Part shown: positions 36,554 to 44,972 of the stretch, piece by piece
Numbering within the stretch: position 1 is the first letter of the stretch
How the letters are laid out: each line of letters starts with the position of its first letter
Source: Accumulibacter sp003538495
GTDB taxonomy: Bacteria; Pseudomonadota; Gammaproteobacteria; Burkholderiales; Rhodocyclaceae
Assembly (NCBI RefSeq): GCF_029255145.1
Contig: NZ_JAPUVQ010000031.1
Location: 1-64,000, forward strand
DNA length: 64,000 nucleotides
Reading direction: 5' to 3'
Program-made: the position numbers and the translations under genes
The notes under the pieces: generated by a model
The model's input: the letters and a program-made list of their open reading frames with translations, nothing else
Told to the model about the DNA's origin: nothing
Databases searched by the model: none

Positions 36554-38068
36554 TCAGCCCTCCTGGAATGCCGCCGTGCGCCGCCGTGCCACCGCCGGCG
36601 CTGCGGCCGCCAGAAGCAGGGCCAGCGCCAACAGCAGCAGGGTCAGGCTGATCGGTTGGCTGACGAAGATGCCTGGATCGCCGCGGGAGATGGTCATCGC
36701 GCGGCGCAGGTTTTCTTCCATCATCGGTCCGAGGACGAAGCCCAGGAGCAGTTGCGCGGGTTCGCAGCCCAGTTTGGAGAAGACGTAACCCAGCGCGCCA
36801 AAGATGGCCATAACCAGCACCAGGAGCGGCGAGTGGTTGACGCTGTAGACGCCAATCACGCAGAGCATCAGGATGCTCGGATAGAGCAGGCGGTACCTGA
36901 TGCTCAGCAGCTTGACCCAGAGCCCGATCAGCGGCAGGTTGAGGATCACCAGCAAGGCGTTGCCGATCCACATGCTGGCAACCAGTCCCCAGAAGAGTTC
37001 CGGATTGCTGCTTATCACCTGCGGACCCGGCTGGACGTTGTGGATGGTCATCGCGCCAATCATCAGCGCCATCACCGGGTTGGAAGGCAAGCCGAGGGTG
37101 AGCATCGGGATGAAAGCGGTCTGCGCGCCGGCATTGTTCGCCGACTCGGGTCCGGCCACGCCCTCGATCGCGCCGTGGCCGAAGCGCTGCGGCTCGCGCG
37201 CAAGCTTCTTCTCAAGCAGGTCGGAGGCGTAGGACGCCAGCACCGCGCCGCCACCGGGCAGGACGCCAAGCAGTGACCCGAGCGCCGTGCCGCGCAGGCT
37301 GGCCCGCCAAGCACGCCGGCTGTCTTCCCGCGGCGGTCGCCACCGGTTCAGGCCGCGCTCAGCGCTGCTGGCGACCTGGCGGTCCGCCTGCCCGGTCTCC
37401 AGGTTACGGATCACCTCGGCAACGCCGAACAGGCGCATGGCGACGGCAACGAAGTCGACCCCGTCCGCCAGCTCTGGGATACCGAAGACGAAGCGCTGGC
37501 TGCCGCTGGTGACGTCGGTGCCGATCAGCCCGAGCAGCAGCCCGATCAGCACCATGGCCATCGCCTTGATCACCGAGCCTTGCGCCAGCGCGACTGCAGC
37601 GACAAGTCCCAGGAGCATCAGCGAACAATACTCGGCGGGGCCGAATTTCAGCGCCAGAGCGCTCATCGATGGCGCCACGGCGGCAATCAGCAGGGTCGCC
37701 ATACAGCCGGCGAAGAAGGAACCGAGCGCAGCCACTGCCAGCGCCTGCCCGGCGCGTCCCTGTCGTGCCATCTGATGGCCGTCGAGCGCGGTGACGACCG
37801 AGCTCACCTCGCCAGGCAGGTTGATCAGGATCGCCGTTGTCGAGCCGCCGTACTGGGCGCCGTAGTAGATACCGGCCAACATGATCAGCGCCGTGGCCGG
37901 TTCGAGTCCGTAGGTGAGCGGCAGCAGCAGGGCGATGGTCGCCAGTGGCCCCAGGCCGGGCAGGACGCCGACCAGCGTACCGAGCAGCGTTCCCAGCAGG
38001 CAGTACAGCGAGTTGTCGAGGGTCAGCGCGACCGCGAAGCCGAGGGCGAGGTTGTTGAGCAGGTCCAT
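36554..38068 (-). CDS. TctA-family large permease of a tripartite tricarboxylate transporter
   Basis: 504 residues starting MDLLNNLALGFAVALT. Twelve or so membrane segments; the family block PGLGPLATIALLLPLTYGL precedes ALIMLAGIYYGAQYGGSTTA. The repeat-like second half begins LGSLLGVLPGGGAVLASYAS. It is the large membrane subunit of the Tct system that takes up a carboxylate driven by an ion gradient. The small subunit gene is just upstream (9 bases). Confidence 0.9.
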   Translation of the reverse strand: MDLLNNLALGFAVALTLDNSLYCLLGTLLGTLVGVLPGLGPLATIALLLPLTYGLEPATALIMLAGIYYGAQYGGSTTAILINLPGEVSSVVTALDGHQMARQGRAGQALAVAALGSFFAGCMATLLIAAVAPSMSALALKFGPAEYCSLMLLGLVAAVALAQGSVIKAMAMVLIGLLLGLIGTDVTSGSQRFVFGIPELADGVDFVAVAMRLFGVAEVIRNLETGQADRQVASSAERGLNRWRPPREDSRRAWRASLRGTALGSLLGVLPGGGAVLASYASDLLEKKLAREPQRFGHGAIEGVAGPESANNAGAQTAFIPMLTLGLPSNPVMALMIGAMTIHNVQPGPQVISSNPELFWGLVASMWIGNALLVILNLPLIGLWVKLLSIRYRLLYPSILMLCVIGVYSVNHSPLLVLVMAIFGALGYVFSKLGCEPAQLLLGFVLGPMMEENLRRAMTISRGDPGIFVSQPISLTLLLLALALLLAAAAPAVARRRTAAFQEG

Positions 38069-38077
38069 GGCGGTCGC

Positions 38078-38536
38078 TCAGCCGCTTCGCGTCAGCACCG
38101 GCAGCAGCGGCAGCTGGAGGCCGAGCCCGCAGTGGAACAGGACGGTGCAGAAGGCCGCCAGCGCCACCGCCAGGAGAACGGTTTCCCGCCAGGCATACTC
38201 GGCGCGGGCAAACCGGCTCAGGATCACCACCGCCAGCGTGGTGACGATCAGTCCGGCCTTGGCGATGCAAAGCGCGAACAGCGCGATCGCCGCCAGTACC
38301 AGCAGCAAGGGCCGTCCGGCGAAGGAGGGCAGCGGCAGCGGCCCGGAGCGCAGCGCCCGGATGATCACCAGCACACCCAGGATCAACAACACCGCGCCGA
38401 GCAGCGTCGGAAAGTAGGCCGGTCCCATCTGCGACGCCGACCCCATTTCATCGGCGCGGCTGAGCAGTATCGCCGCCGCGCCGACGGCGCCAAACAGTAA
38501 ACCGGCGGCCAGTTCCTGCTTGTTTGTCCGGCGCAT
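38078..38536 (-). CDS. TctB-family small permease subunit
   Basis: 152 residues starting MRRTNKQELAAGLLFG. Four membrane segments, including LLLVLAAIALFALCIAKAGL and LLAVALAAFCTVLFHCGLGL. The short SRADEMGSASQMGPAYFPTL block after the first segment is a TctB hallmark. Works with TctA and the Bug-type binding protein; the three genes are in one minus-strand cluster. Confidence 0.85.
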   Translation of the reverse strand: MRRTNKQELAAGLLFGAVGAAAILLSRADEMGSASQMGPAYFPTLLGAVLLILGVLVIIRALRSGPLPLPSFAGRPLLLVLAAIALFALCIAKAGLIVTTLAVVILSRFARAEYAWRETVLLAVALAAFCTVLFHCGLGLQLPLLPVLTRSG

Positions 38537-38621
38537 CACTGGCGTCTCCCAGATACGGTGTCGCGCGCACAGCGGCGTCGACGGCTGGGCGGGCGGCAAG
38601 CGCCCGCGGCGTCGGCTGCGT

Positions 38622-39718
38622 TCACCGCCGCGTCGCCACGATGACCGAAAAACCGAGTGCCAGAGCGTGCTCGGCGGCGACCGCGAAGCCGGCCGCAGTC
38701 AGCAGCGAATGGTACTCCGCCAGTTGGCGTTCGCGACCGCCGACTCCCACCAGCATGTTCAGGTCTGCCCGGGCGACGGCCTGATCGGCGAGCGACCCGG
38801 TCATGCGCGCTGGCAGCAGCCGTTCGACAATCAGCAGCCGCGAGCAGTGCGCCATGGCGCGGTGACAATTGGCCAGGAGCAGCGCGCAGCGCGCATCGTC
38901 CCAGTTGTGCAGCACGCTCTTGAGGATATAGATGTCCCCGCCGCCCGGGATGAAATCAAAAAAAAACTGCCGCTCAACAGCTCGCAGCGCTGCGCCATCC
39001 CGGCTGCGGCAATTCGCCCTCTGGCGCCATCAAGCGCGTGCGGCAGGTCGAAGAGGATCGCCTGCAGCGTCGGATGCGCCGCCAGAACCGCCAACAACAA
39101 CTCGCCGTAGCCACCGCCAACATCGACCACCCGCTCTGGCGCCAGAGCAACGACCACGCCAGCGACCTCGCCGGCGACCACGCGGCTCATCTCGACCATC
39201 GCCTGGTTGAACAGTGCCGCGACCTCTGGGTCCATTTCGAGATGCTGGTAGCCTTGGTGGCCGGTCGCCAGGCGGCGCGCGCTGTCGCCGGTCTTGACGC
39301 TGTAGGCCAGGTTCCCCCACCATGACCATTGATGTCGTCCCCACCAGATCGCCCACGAGCGCAGGGAGTTGCGGGCATCCGTGCGCAGCAGCGCGCCCAT
39401 CGCGGTCAGCGCATAGGACCCGTCATCGTTTTCAAGGCACAAACCGAGGCTGGCCAGCGCGCGCAGCAAGCGCAGCAAGGAGGTCGGCTGGCACCCGGAC
39501 GCTGCGGCCAGGGTGTCGGCGTGCTGATCGCCCTGCGCCAGCAGGTCGGCGATCCGCAGCTCGGCGGCAGCGTACACCGCCTGCGACATCCAGCTCGCGC
39601 CAATCATCTCGTTCAACTTCGCCGCATTTTCCAGATCGGCGCCGGCGGGTGTCTGGCAGCAGTCGAGTGGCGTCCGAACTCCGATCGGCTTGACGCCGGC
39701 AGTCGCGCTCACCGTCAT
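38622..39718 (-). pseudogene. SAM-dependent O-methyltransferase, disrupted at a 9-T homopolymer
   Basis: The N-terminal frame (start at 39718; a GTG at 39721 also exists) has a dimerisation-type domain, then RVVDVGGGYGELLLAVLAAH (SAM site), ILFDLPHALDG and CELLSGSFF. It then breaks. The C-terminal frame continues LHNWDDARCALLLANCHRAM, LLIVERLLPAR and HSLLTAAGFAVAAEHALAL to 38622. This order is the plant-type O-methyltransferase pattern. The break is at a run of nine A on the plus strand (38958-38966). One extra T, or two fewer, would rejoin the frame. It lies between the Bug and tctB genes. Confidence 0.7.
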
Positions 39719-40677
39719 CACTCCTTGGGGAGGCGGTTGTCGACGATGAACTCCTCCCAGCGCCGCTGATCTTCCGTGATCGCCGCGGCCAGCGCCGCCG
39801 GCGTCGAGCCATCGACCTGAAAGATCTGGCGCTCGAAGCGGGCGCGCAGTTCGGGGTCGAGCAGCGCCCGCGCGACGTCTCGCGCCAGTCGGTCGACGAT
39901 CGCCGCCGGCAGCGCCGGTGGTGCGAAGACGGCTTGCCAGGTTGGTACCGAAACGCCGGGCAGGCCGGCCTCGGCCATCGTCGGAACGTCGGCGATGACC
40001 GCGCTTCGCTGCGGCAGAAGGCTGGCAAGCAGGCGTAGCTGGCCGCTCCTGACGTACTGAATGCCGCCCACGACAGGGCCGAAGTTCACCTGTACGCGGC
40101 CTTCGATCAGGTCGGGCATCGCCTGCGCAGTGCCCTTGTACGCTACCCGCACCATGCTGACGCCACTGCGCTTCATGGACTCCGACGCCGCCATGAATTC
40201 ACCCAGGGTACTCGTGGCGTAGCTCAGCTTGTCCGGGTTGGCGCGGGCGTAGGCGATGAACTCGGCCAGCGAATTCGCCGGCACGCCGGCATTAACCGTC
40301 ATCGCGAACGGAAAGCGCCCGATCATCGCGACCGGCGTAAGGTCCGCCAGCGATCGAAACGCGGGTTTCTTCTGCAGCAGCGGCAGGGCGACCATCGAGG
40401 CGACGCCCCAGAGTAACGTGTAGCCGTCGGCACTGGCCGTAAACGCCGCCTGCGCGGCGATTGCACCGTTGGCGCCAGGCCGGTTCTCGATGATCGTCGG
40501 TTGTCCGGTCGACTTGGCCAGGGCGTTCCCGAACGTTCGCGCGGCGCTGTCCGACGGACCGCCGGCCGGGAACGGCACGATCAGCCGGATCGCCCGATCG
40601 GGATACGCTGCCGACGTCGGGGCGACGACCGCGCCCAGCCCGAGAGCCAGCAGCAAGGTGGTAAGGACGGCTTTCAT
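39718..40677 (-). CDS. Bug-type tripartite tricarboxylate transporter substrate-binding protein
   Basis: 319 residues. GGAGG is near the ATG giving MKAVLTTLLLALGLGAVVAP, a signal peptide cleaved after SAA. Then YPDRAIRLIVPFPAGGPSD, ending PAGGPSD, the conserved Bug opening. TIIENRPGANGAIAAQ is a family block. It binds a small carboxylate or aromatic acid in the periplasm and passes it to TctB-TctA. It is divergent from a LysR gene, which likely regulates it. Confidence 0.9.
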   Translation of the reverse strand: MKAVLTTLLLALGLGAVVAPTSAAYPDRAIRLIVPFPAGGPSDSAARTFGNALAKSTGQPTIIENRPGANGAIAAQAAFTASADGYTLLWGVASMVALPLLQKKPAFRSLADLTPVAMIGRFPFAMTVNAGVPANSLAEFIAYARANPDKLSYATSTLGEFMAASESMKRSGVSMVRVAYKGTAQAMPDLIEGRVQVNFGPVVGGIQYVRSGQLRLLASLLPQRSAVIADVPTMAEAGLPGVSVPTWQAVFAPPALPAAIVDRLARDVARALLDPELRARFERQIFQVDGSTPAALAAAITEDQRRWEEFIVDNRLPKE

Positions 40678-40770
40678 ATGGACCTCCGCAGGTTGTCTGG
40701 TAGGAGCGACAGTTGCACCATAAGCCCTGCGACGTGACGCGGGAATATGCCGCCGGGCAAGGTTGGCTTC

Positions 40771-40781
40771 AACCATTGGTT
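40771..40781. promoter_or_regulatory. Candidate operator in the Bug/LysR divergent region
   Basis: AACCATTGGTT (40771-40781) is a palindrome with arms AACCA/TGGTT and a single central base. It lies 52 bases upstream of the LysR start and 93 bases upstream of the Bug start. The position fits a LysR-type binding site, but the T-N11-A pattern was not tested for all positions. Confidence 0.3.
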
Positions 40782-40833
40782 AACGTATTCTTGGGTCACG
40801 GATCGTCGCCGGCCGCTGATTGGGAGAAGCGCC

Positions 40834-41835
40834 ATGGACAAGTTTCGCGCTCTGCAGTATTTCATCTCCGCCGCGCAGGAGGGCAGCTTTTCGGGTGCGG
40901 CGCGTCGCCTGGAAGTCAGCGTTCCCGCTGTCGCCAAGCTGATCGGCTCGCTGGAGCGCAGTCTGGGGGCAAGTCTGTTCGATCGCAGCGTGCACGGCCT
41001 GACCCTGACCGCCGACGGGCAGCGCTACCGCGAAGCCTGTCAGCCCCTGCTCGACGAACTCGCCGCCGCCGATCAGGCCCTGGCGGGTGTCGAGGCCGGC
41101 AGCAGTGGCACCGTGGTGGTCGGCGCGCCGCCACACATTGCCCAGCATTGCATCCTGCCGGCCTTACCGGGCCTGCACGCGCGCTATCCGGACCTTCAGA
41201 TCGACCTTCGCGGCATCAGTCGACCGAGCGATGCCGACGGCGGTGCGGTCGACGTGTTCGTCGTCCTCGGCTGGCCCGATGGCGCCGATCTGGTGCACCG
41301 CCGCCTGGCCACGACGCGTGTGCTGGCCTGCGCGGCGCCGGCTTACTGGGCGGCGCATGGCGTCCCGGTGCGTCCGCAGGACCTTCGGAAGCACGCCTGC
41401 CTGCTGTTTAGAAACCCCGAAGGAACGGTCATCGACCTCTGGCAATACGAGCGCAATGGCCAGGCGGAATCGGTCGCCGTCAGAGGCTGGCTGATCAGCA
41501 ACCACCGCGACGTGATTCTCGACGCCGTGCTCAGCGGCGAGGGCGTCGCACGCTTGACCGACCTCTCCGTTCGCGCACAGATTTCCGGTGGGCTGCTGGT
41601 GCCGGTGCTCCTCGACTGGGAGATGCAGGATGCGCCACCGGTCAACCTCCTGTACCGCCCGAATCACCGAGACATCCCGCGGGTGCGGGTAGTCATCGAC
41701 TTTGTCACGCGCCTGTTCCGCGAACTGGAAGACGAGCGCAACCTTGGTGCCGGTCCGGCCTGCTCGATGGACCGCCCGTACTGGCATCTGCGGCACCACG
41801 GACGCGCCTCCGCGGTGCCGCGCAAGCGACTTTGA
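40834..41835 (+). CDS. LysR-family transcriptional regulator of the divergent tct operon
   Basis: 333 residues, a little long because of a 30-residue extra C-terminus. The HTH lies in residues 2-60 (FRALQYFISAAQEGSFSGAA, then VSVPAVAKLIGSLERSLGA). The effector domain starts SGTVVVGAPPHIAQHCILPA and contains SNHRDVILDAVLSGEGVARL. Position next to a divergent Bug/tct operon implies control of the transporter, probably with its substrate as inducer (inference). Confidence 0.85.
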   Translation: MDKFRALQYFISAAQEGSFSGAARRLEVSVPAVAKLIGSLERSLGASLFDRSVHGLTLTADGQRYREACQPLLDELAAADQALAGVEAGSSGTVVVGAPPHIAQHCILPALPGLHARYPDLQIDLRGISRPSDADGGAVDVFVVLGWPDGADLVHRRLATTRVLACAAPAYWAAHGVPVRPQDLRKHACLLFRNPEGTVIDLWQYERNGQAESVAVRGWLISNHRDVILDAVLSGEGVARLTDLSVRAQISGGLLVPVLLDWEMQDAPPVNLLYRPNHRDIPRVRVVIDFVTRLFRELEDERNLGAGPACSMDRPYWHLRHHGRASAVPRKRL

Positions 41836-41853
41836 GCAGGCGCCGCCGCGCGT

Positions 41854-43602
41854 TCAGCGCGGGCGGGCGGGGGTGTCGAGCAGCGCGCGCACCGCGCCGT
41901 CCTGGTCGTAGATGTCGCTGCGAAAGGACACTGTCCCCAGCTCATCCGCAACCGCCGTCCGGTAGAGCAACAGGACCGGAACGTAGCGCCCCACCGGAAC
42001 GGATTGTGTTCGTCGGCTGGCGATCGCCGCGTCGAGCGCGTCCTTGTCCCAGCGCTGCGGATCGTCGAGCAGCAACAGGGCCAGCTCGCGCGGTTTTTCG
42101 AGCCGCACACAGCCCGAACTGAGTGCCCGCACCGGCTTTTGGAACTGCGCAGGCGACGGCGTGTCGTGCAGATAGATCGCGTAACCGTTCGCCAGCGCGA
42201 ACTTGATCCGGCCGAGCGCTCCGTCGGCACCGGACTGTTGCTCGATCCGGTACGGAAAACCTGTCCGCCGCACGCCGCTCCAGTCGATCAGCTCCGGCGC
42301 GACGACCTGCCCGCTGCGGTCGACGACGCGCAGCTGGCGCTTCTTGAGGTAGGCCGCGTTGGCGATCATTCCGGGGATGACGTCCTCGCGCAGGATGGTC
42401 GGCGGCACCACCCACTTCGGATTGAGCACAATGTGCTGGACCTCGTCGAGCAGCACCGGCGTCTGGCGGGCGGGACGCCCAACCACCACTTTCGACGACC
42501 ACCGCAGCGCACCGTCGAGATGGAGTTCCGCGTTGAAGCCGGTGATGTCCACCGCCAGGCGATCGGCGGGCATGTCGCGCGCCACCCAGCGCAGACGTTC
42601 GAGGTTGACGCGGATCTGCGCCGCGCGGTCGGCGGCACTGACGTTCAGCGCGGCGAGCGTGAGAGGGCCGACCGCGCCGTCCACGGCCAGGCCGTGGACG
42701 CGCTGGAAGCGCTCGACTGCGGCCGCCAACGCCTTGTCGTAGCGCGCGGGGTCGCTGCCCGGCGCGGCCGCCAGGTCGGCGGCCGGGTCCTCGGCCTGCA
42801 GCCGGGCGCGCAGTGCGCGGACGCGTGCCTCGCGCTCGCCGGGACGAAGCGTCGCTCCGGCGGGGATGCTTGGCCAGCCACCGCTTGCCGCCAGCTCAGT
42901 GAACCGCGACAGCCCCTTCTGGAGCGCCCGATAAGCCTTGTCTTGCGGCGCAAGAGCCGCCAATGCCGTGGTCAGCGAGTCGGCTTCAAGCAGGTCGGTC
43001 AGCATCTGCGCGCGCTCGCTGGCGTCGGGAAGCGGGGAGAAATTCCAGATCGAATACAGCGCACGGGGATCGACCTTGCCATAGTGCAGCTGCCGCGCCA
43101 GGCGCGCCAGCGCACCGGTGAACAGCAGTTCGCGACGGACGATCGCGTCCCGGTCGCCGCCGCCACCTGCGGCCTCGCGCCGCAGCGCGTCGATCGCGAA
43201 ATCGGCCGGCGCCAGACCGTGCGCCCGGCTCGCCTCGACCGCTGCCAGCACGGCGCGGGTACGCTCGTTGCCGGTCCACACCGGGCGATAGCCGCGCGCG
43301 TGGTAGAAGAGGCGGATCACCGCTGCTTCGGGCGAGTCGGCAGGTCCCCCATCGCTGCTCGACTGATGGAGCGCCTGCTCGATGCGCAGCGGCAGATCCG
43401 CGGGCGTCGGCAGCGAAGCCGAAGGGATCGCACGCTCGCCGAGAGGCGGTGGCGGCTCGACTGTCGTCTGTGCCAGGAGCGGCGAAATGCCAGCGATCAG
43501 CAGGCTCGCGGTGGCGAAAAAGCGCAGCAACTGGTTCAACACCAGAGCGACATCGGGTACGATGCCGCCTTCAGGTGCCTTTCCGGAATGAAAAAAACCC
43601 AT
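41854..43602 (-). CDS. ldtD: YcbB-type L,D-transpeptidase
   Basis: Up to 582 residues. The domains are the scaffold region, a peptidoglycan-binding module (FQRVHGLAVDGAVGPLTLAA, about residues 300-320) and a YkuD catalytic domain. The active site is YLHDTPSPAQFQKPVR followed by SSGCVRLEKPRELALLL, with the nucleophile cysteine in SGCVR. The start is uncertain: the ATG at 43602 overlaps the opposite gene's start; a GTG at 43542 would give VLNQLLRFFATASLLIAG, a better signal peptide. It makes 3-3 cross-links in the periplasm. Confidence 0.85.
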   Translation of the reverse strand: MGFFHSGKAPEGGIVPDVALVLNQLLRFFATASLLIAGISPLLAQTTVEPPPPLGERAIPSASLPTPADLPLRIEQALHQSSSDGGPADSPEAAVIRLFYHARGYRPVWTGNERTRAVLAAVEASRAHGLAPADFAIDALRREAAGGGGDRDAIVRRELLFTGALARLARQLHYGKVDPRALYSIWNFSPLPDASERAQMLTDLLEADSLTTALAALAPQDKAYRALQKGLSRFTELAASGGWPSIPAGATLRPGEREARVRALRARLQAEDPAADLAAAPGSDPARYDKALAAAVERFQRVHGLAVDGAVGPLTLAALNVSAADRAAQIRVNLERLRWVARDMPADRLAVDITGFNAELHLDGALRWSSKVVVGRPARQTPVLLDEVQHIVLNPKWVVPPTILREDVIPGMIANAAYLKKRQLRVVDRSGQVVAPELIDWSGVRRTGFPYRIEQQSGADGALGRIKFALANGYAIYLHDTPSPAQFQKPVRALSSGCVRLEKPRELALLLLDDPQRWDKDALDAAIASRRTQSVPVGRYVPVLLLYRTAVADELGTVSFRSDIYDQDGAVRALLDTPARPR

Positions 43603-44188
43603 GCTCCATAACTCCATTAATGGCGCCAGGCGGCGCGAAACCGCGACACACCGTCGTTTGTTCCTGAAGGGACTGGCTGCCCTGCCGCTCGCGGTGCCCT
43701 TCGCTTCAGCTCGCGCTACATCTTCCGCCGGCAGTTGCGAACTGAAGTTTCGCCACACCCACACCGAAGAACGCCTCAATGTGGTTTTTCGCGACAGCCG
43801 CGGCTACGTGGACTCCGCGATCGCGCGCTTGAACTGGCTGCTGCGCGACTTCCGCACCGGCCAGATGGCGTCTATGGACCCTCGCCTGTTCGACATTCTG
43901 CACGCGCTAAGCTTAACCTGTGGGGGAGATGTCTTCGAAATCATCTCGGCGTATCGCTCGCCCGCGACGAACGCGAAGTTGCGCAAGACCGGTGGCGGCG
44001 GTGTGGCAAGACACAGCCTGCACATGGAAGCGCGTGCCATCGACCTGCGCCTGGTCGGCTTTGACACGGCTCGCCTGCGCGAGGCCGCCGTGGCACTTGG
44101 CTTTGGCGGCGTCGGCTATTACCCGGAATCGGACTTCGTGCATGTCGACACCGGCAACGTGCGTACCTGGGGCCCGGAGCCAACGTGA
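43601..44188 (+). CDS. YcbK-like DUF882 peptidase (M15-like), Tat-exported
   Basis: 195 residues. The signal contains RETATHRRLFLKGLAALPLA with the Tat motif HRRLFLKG. The catalytic side fits the zinc peptidase M15 / DUF882 pattern: ISAYRSPATNAKLR, then HSLHMEARAIDLRL and FVHVDTGNVRTWG. It probably trims peptidoglycan. In enteric bacteria ycbK lies beside ycbB (ldtD); here the two are divergent with starts overlapping by two bases. Confidence 0.8.
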   Translation: MLHNSINGARRRETATHRRLFLKGLAALPLAVPFASARATSSAGSCELKFRHTHTEERLNVVFRDSRGYVDSAIARLNWLLRDFRTGQMASMDPRLFDILHALSLTCGGDVFEIISAYRSPATNAKLRKTGGGGVARHSLHMEARAIDLRLVGFDTARLREAAVALGFGGVGYYPESDFVHVDTGNVRTWGPEPT

Positions 44189-44472
44189 TCGGCAGCCGAG
44201 CGGCCTGCGACGCGCACAAGGCGCACCGGTCGCGGCCACCCGGCGGAAGGTGATTCCTCCTTCGGCCACGTCCGCCCCCGGCACAGCAGGCCAGCAGCGC
44301 CAGGTCCGCTTTCGCCGCGCCGATGATCAGCGGTCTTCACCGTCACGCTGCACGGGCACGCTGCCGGTGATTCCGAGCAGAGCGCCACGCCGCAGTTGTG
44401 CTCCGGGCGCCTGCCGGACGGGATGCCGGCGAAGCCGGCGCATTTCACAATGCGGCACAGCAAACTCCGAGG
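44189..44472. other. Region without a supported gene (284 bases), flank of a transposase remnant
   Basis: I see stop-rich sequence in all frames and no ribosome-binding site. It probably belongs to the decayed end of the mobile element whose C-terminal part is at 44473-44700. No terminal inverted repeat was found by eye. Confidence 0.4.
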
Positions 44473-44700
44473 TCATTGATTTTCCGGTGTTTCCGATGGT
44501 TTTCGACTCGTTTTCCGTCCTATAGACGCCATACGGCCGCGCTGCACATGCCACGCCAGGCAGACCAGCGTCCACTCGCCGCTGACCTCCTTCAACTCGC
44601 GCCGGGAGAAGCGGCGATAGCCCATTGCCGACTTGATGATCGCGAATGCCGCTTCGATCATCGCGTAAAGCGTAGCGCGCTCGTCCGGCCTTGGTCTTCA
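44473..44700 (-). pseudogene. Transposase C-terminal remnant (IS1182-like)
   Basis: Minus-strand residues: KTKAGRARYALR, then, after a frame change, IEAAFAIIKSAMGYRRFSRR, LKEVSGEWTLVCLAWHVQR and a stop at 44473. This is the typical C-terminal block of IS1182-type DDE transposases (FGIIK, GFRRF, GEWTLVCLAWNLKR). The rest of the gene is missing. It abuts the broken PpiC-like gene. Confidence 0.7.
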
Positions 44701-44963
44701 GGCAATGGGACCCTCGTCGCCAACCCTGTTCTCGATCAGGCGGTGCATTTCATCCGGCGTTGGCGGGCGCTGCCGTTTCACCGCCCGGACATCGCCAGTT
44801 GCCGCAGATCGTCCCGGGTCAGCCGGACCTGACCGGATGCGGATGATGCACCAGCCTGCGGGTTGAGTGCGCCATGAACGGCGAACAGCACGCGCCGCCA
44901 GCCAAACAGCAATGGCTCGCGCAGCCATCGCCCGACACGCGACGGCTGCACCTGGTAACGCAC
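44698..44963 (-). pseudogene. Truncated, frameshifted PpiC/SurA-type peptidylprolyl isomerase fragment
   Basis: The first frame reads MRYQVQPSRVGRWLREPLLF, AVHGALNPQAGASSASGQVR, LTRDDLRQLAMSGR and stops. A neighbouring frame continues AVKRQRPPTPDEMHRLIENR and VGDEGPIA, then ends. Together they look like the N-terminus of membrane-anchored parvulin-like isomerases, where VGDE is normally followed by a second conserved helix. It begins 10 bases after the DUF3604 gene, so it was its downstream partner before being cut off near 44712. Confidence 0.55.
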
Positions 44964-44972
44964 GGTCGATGC

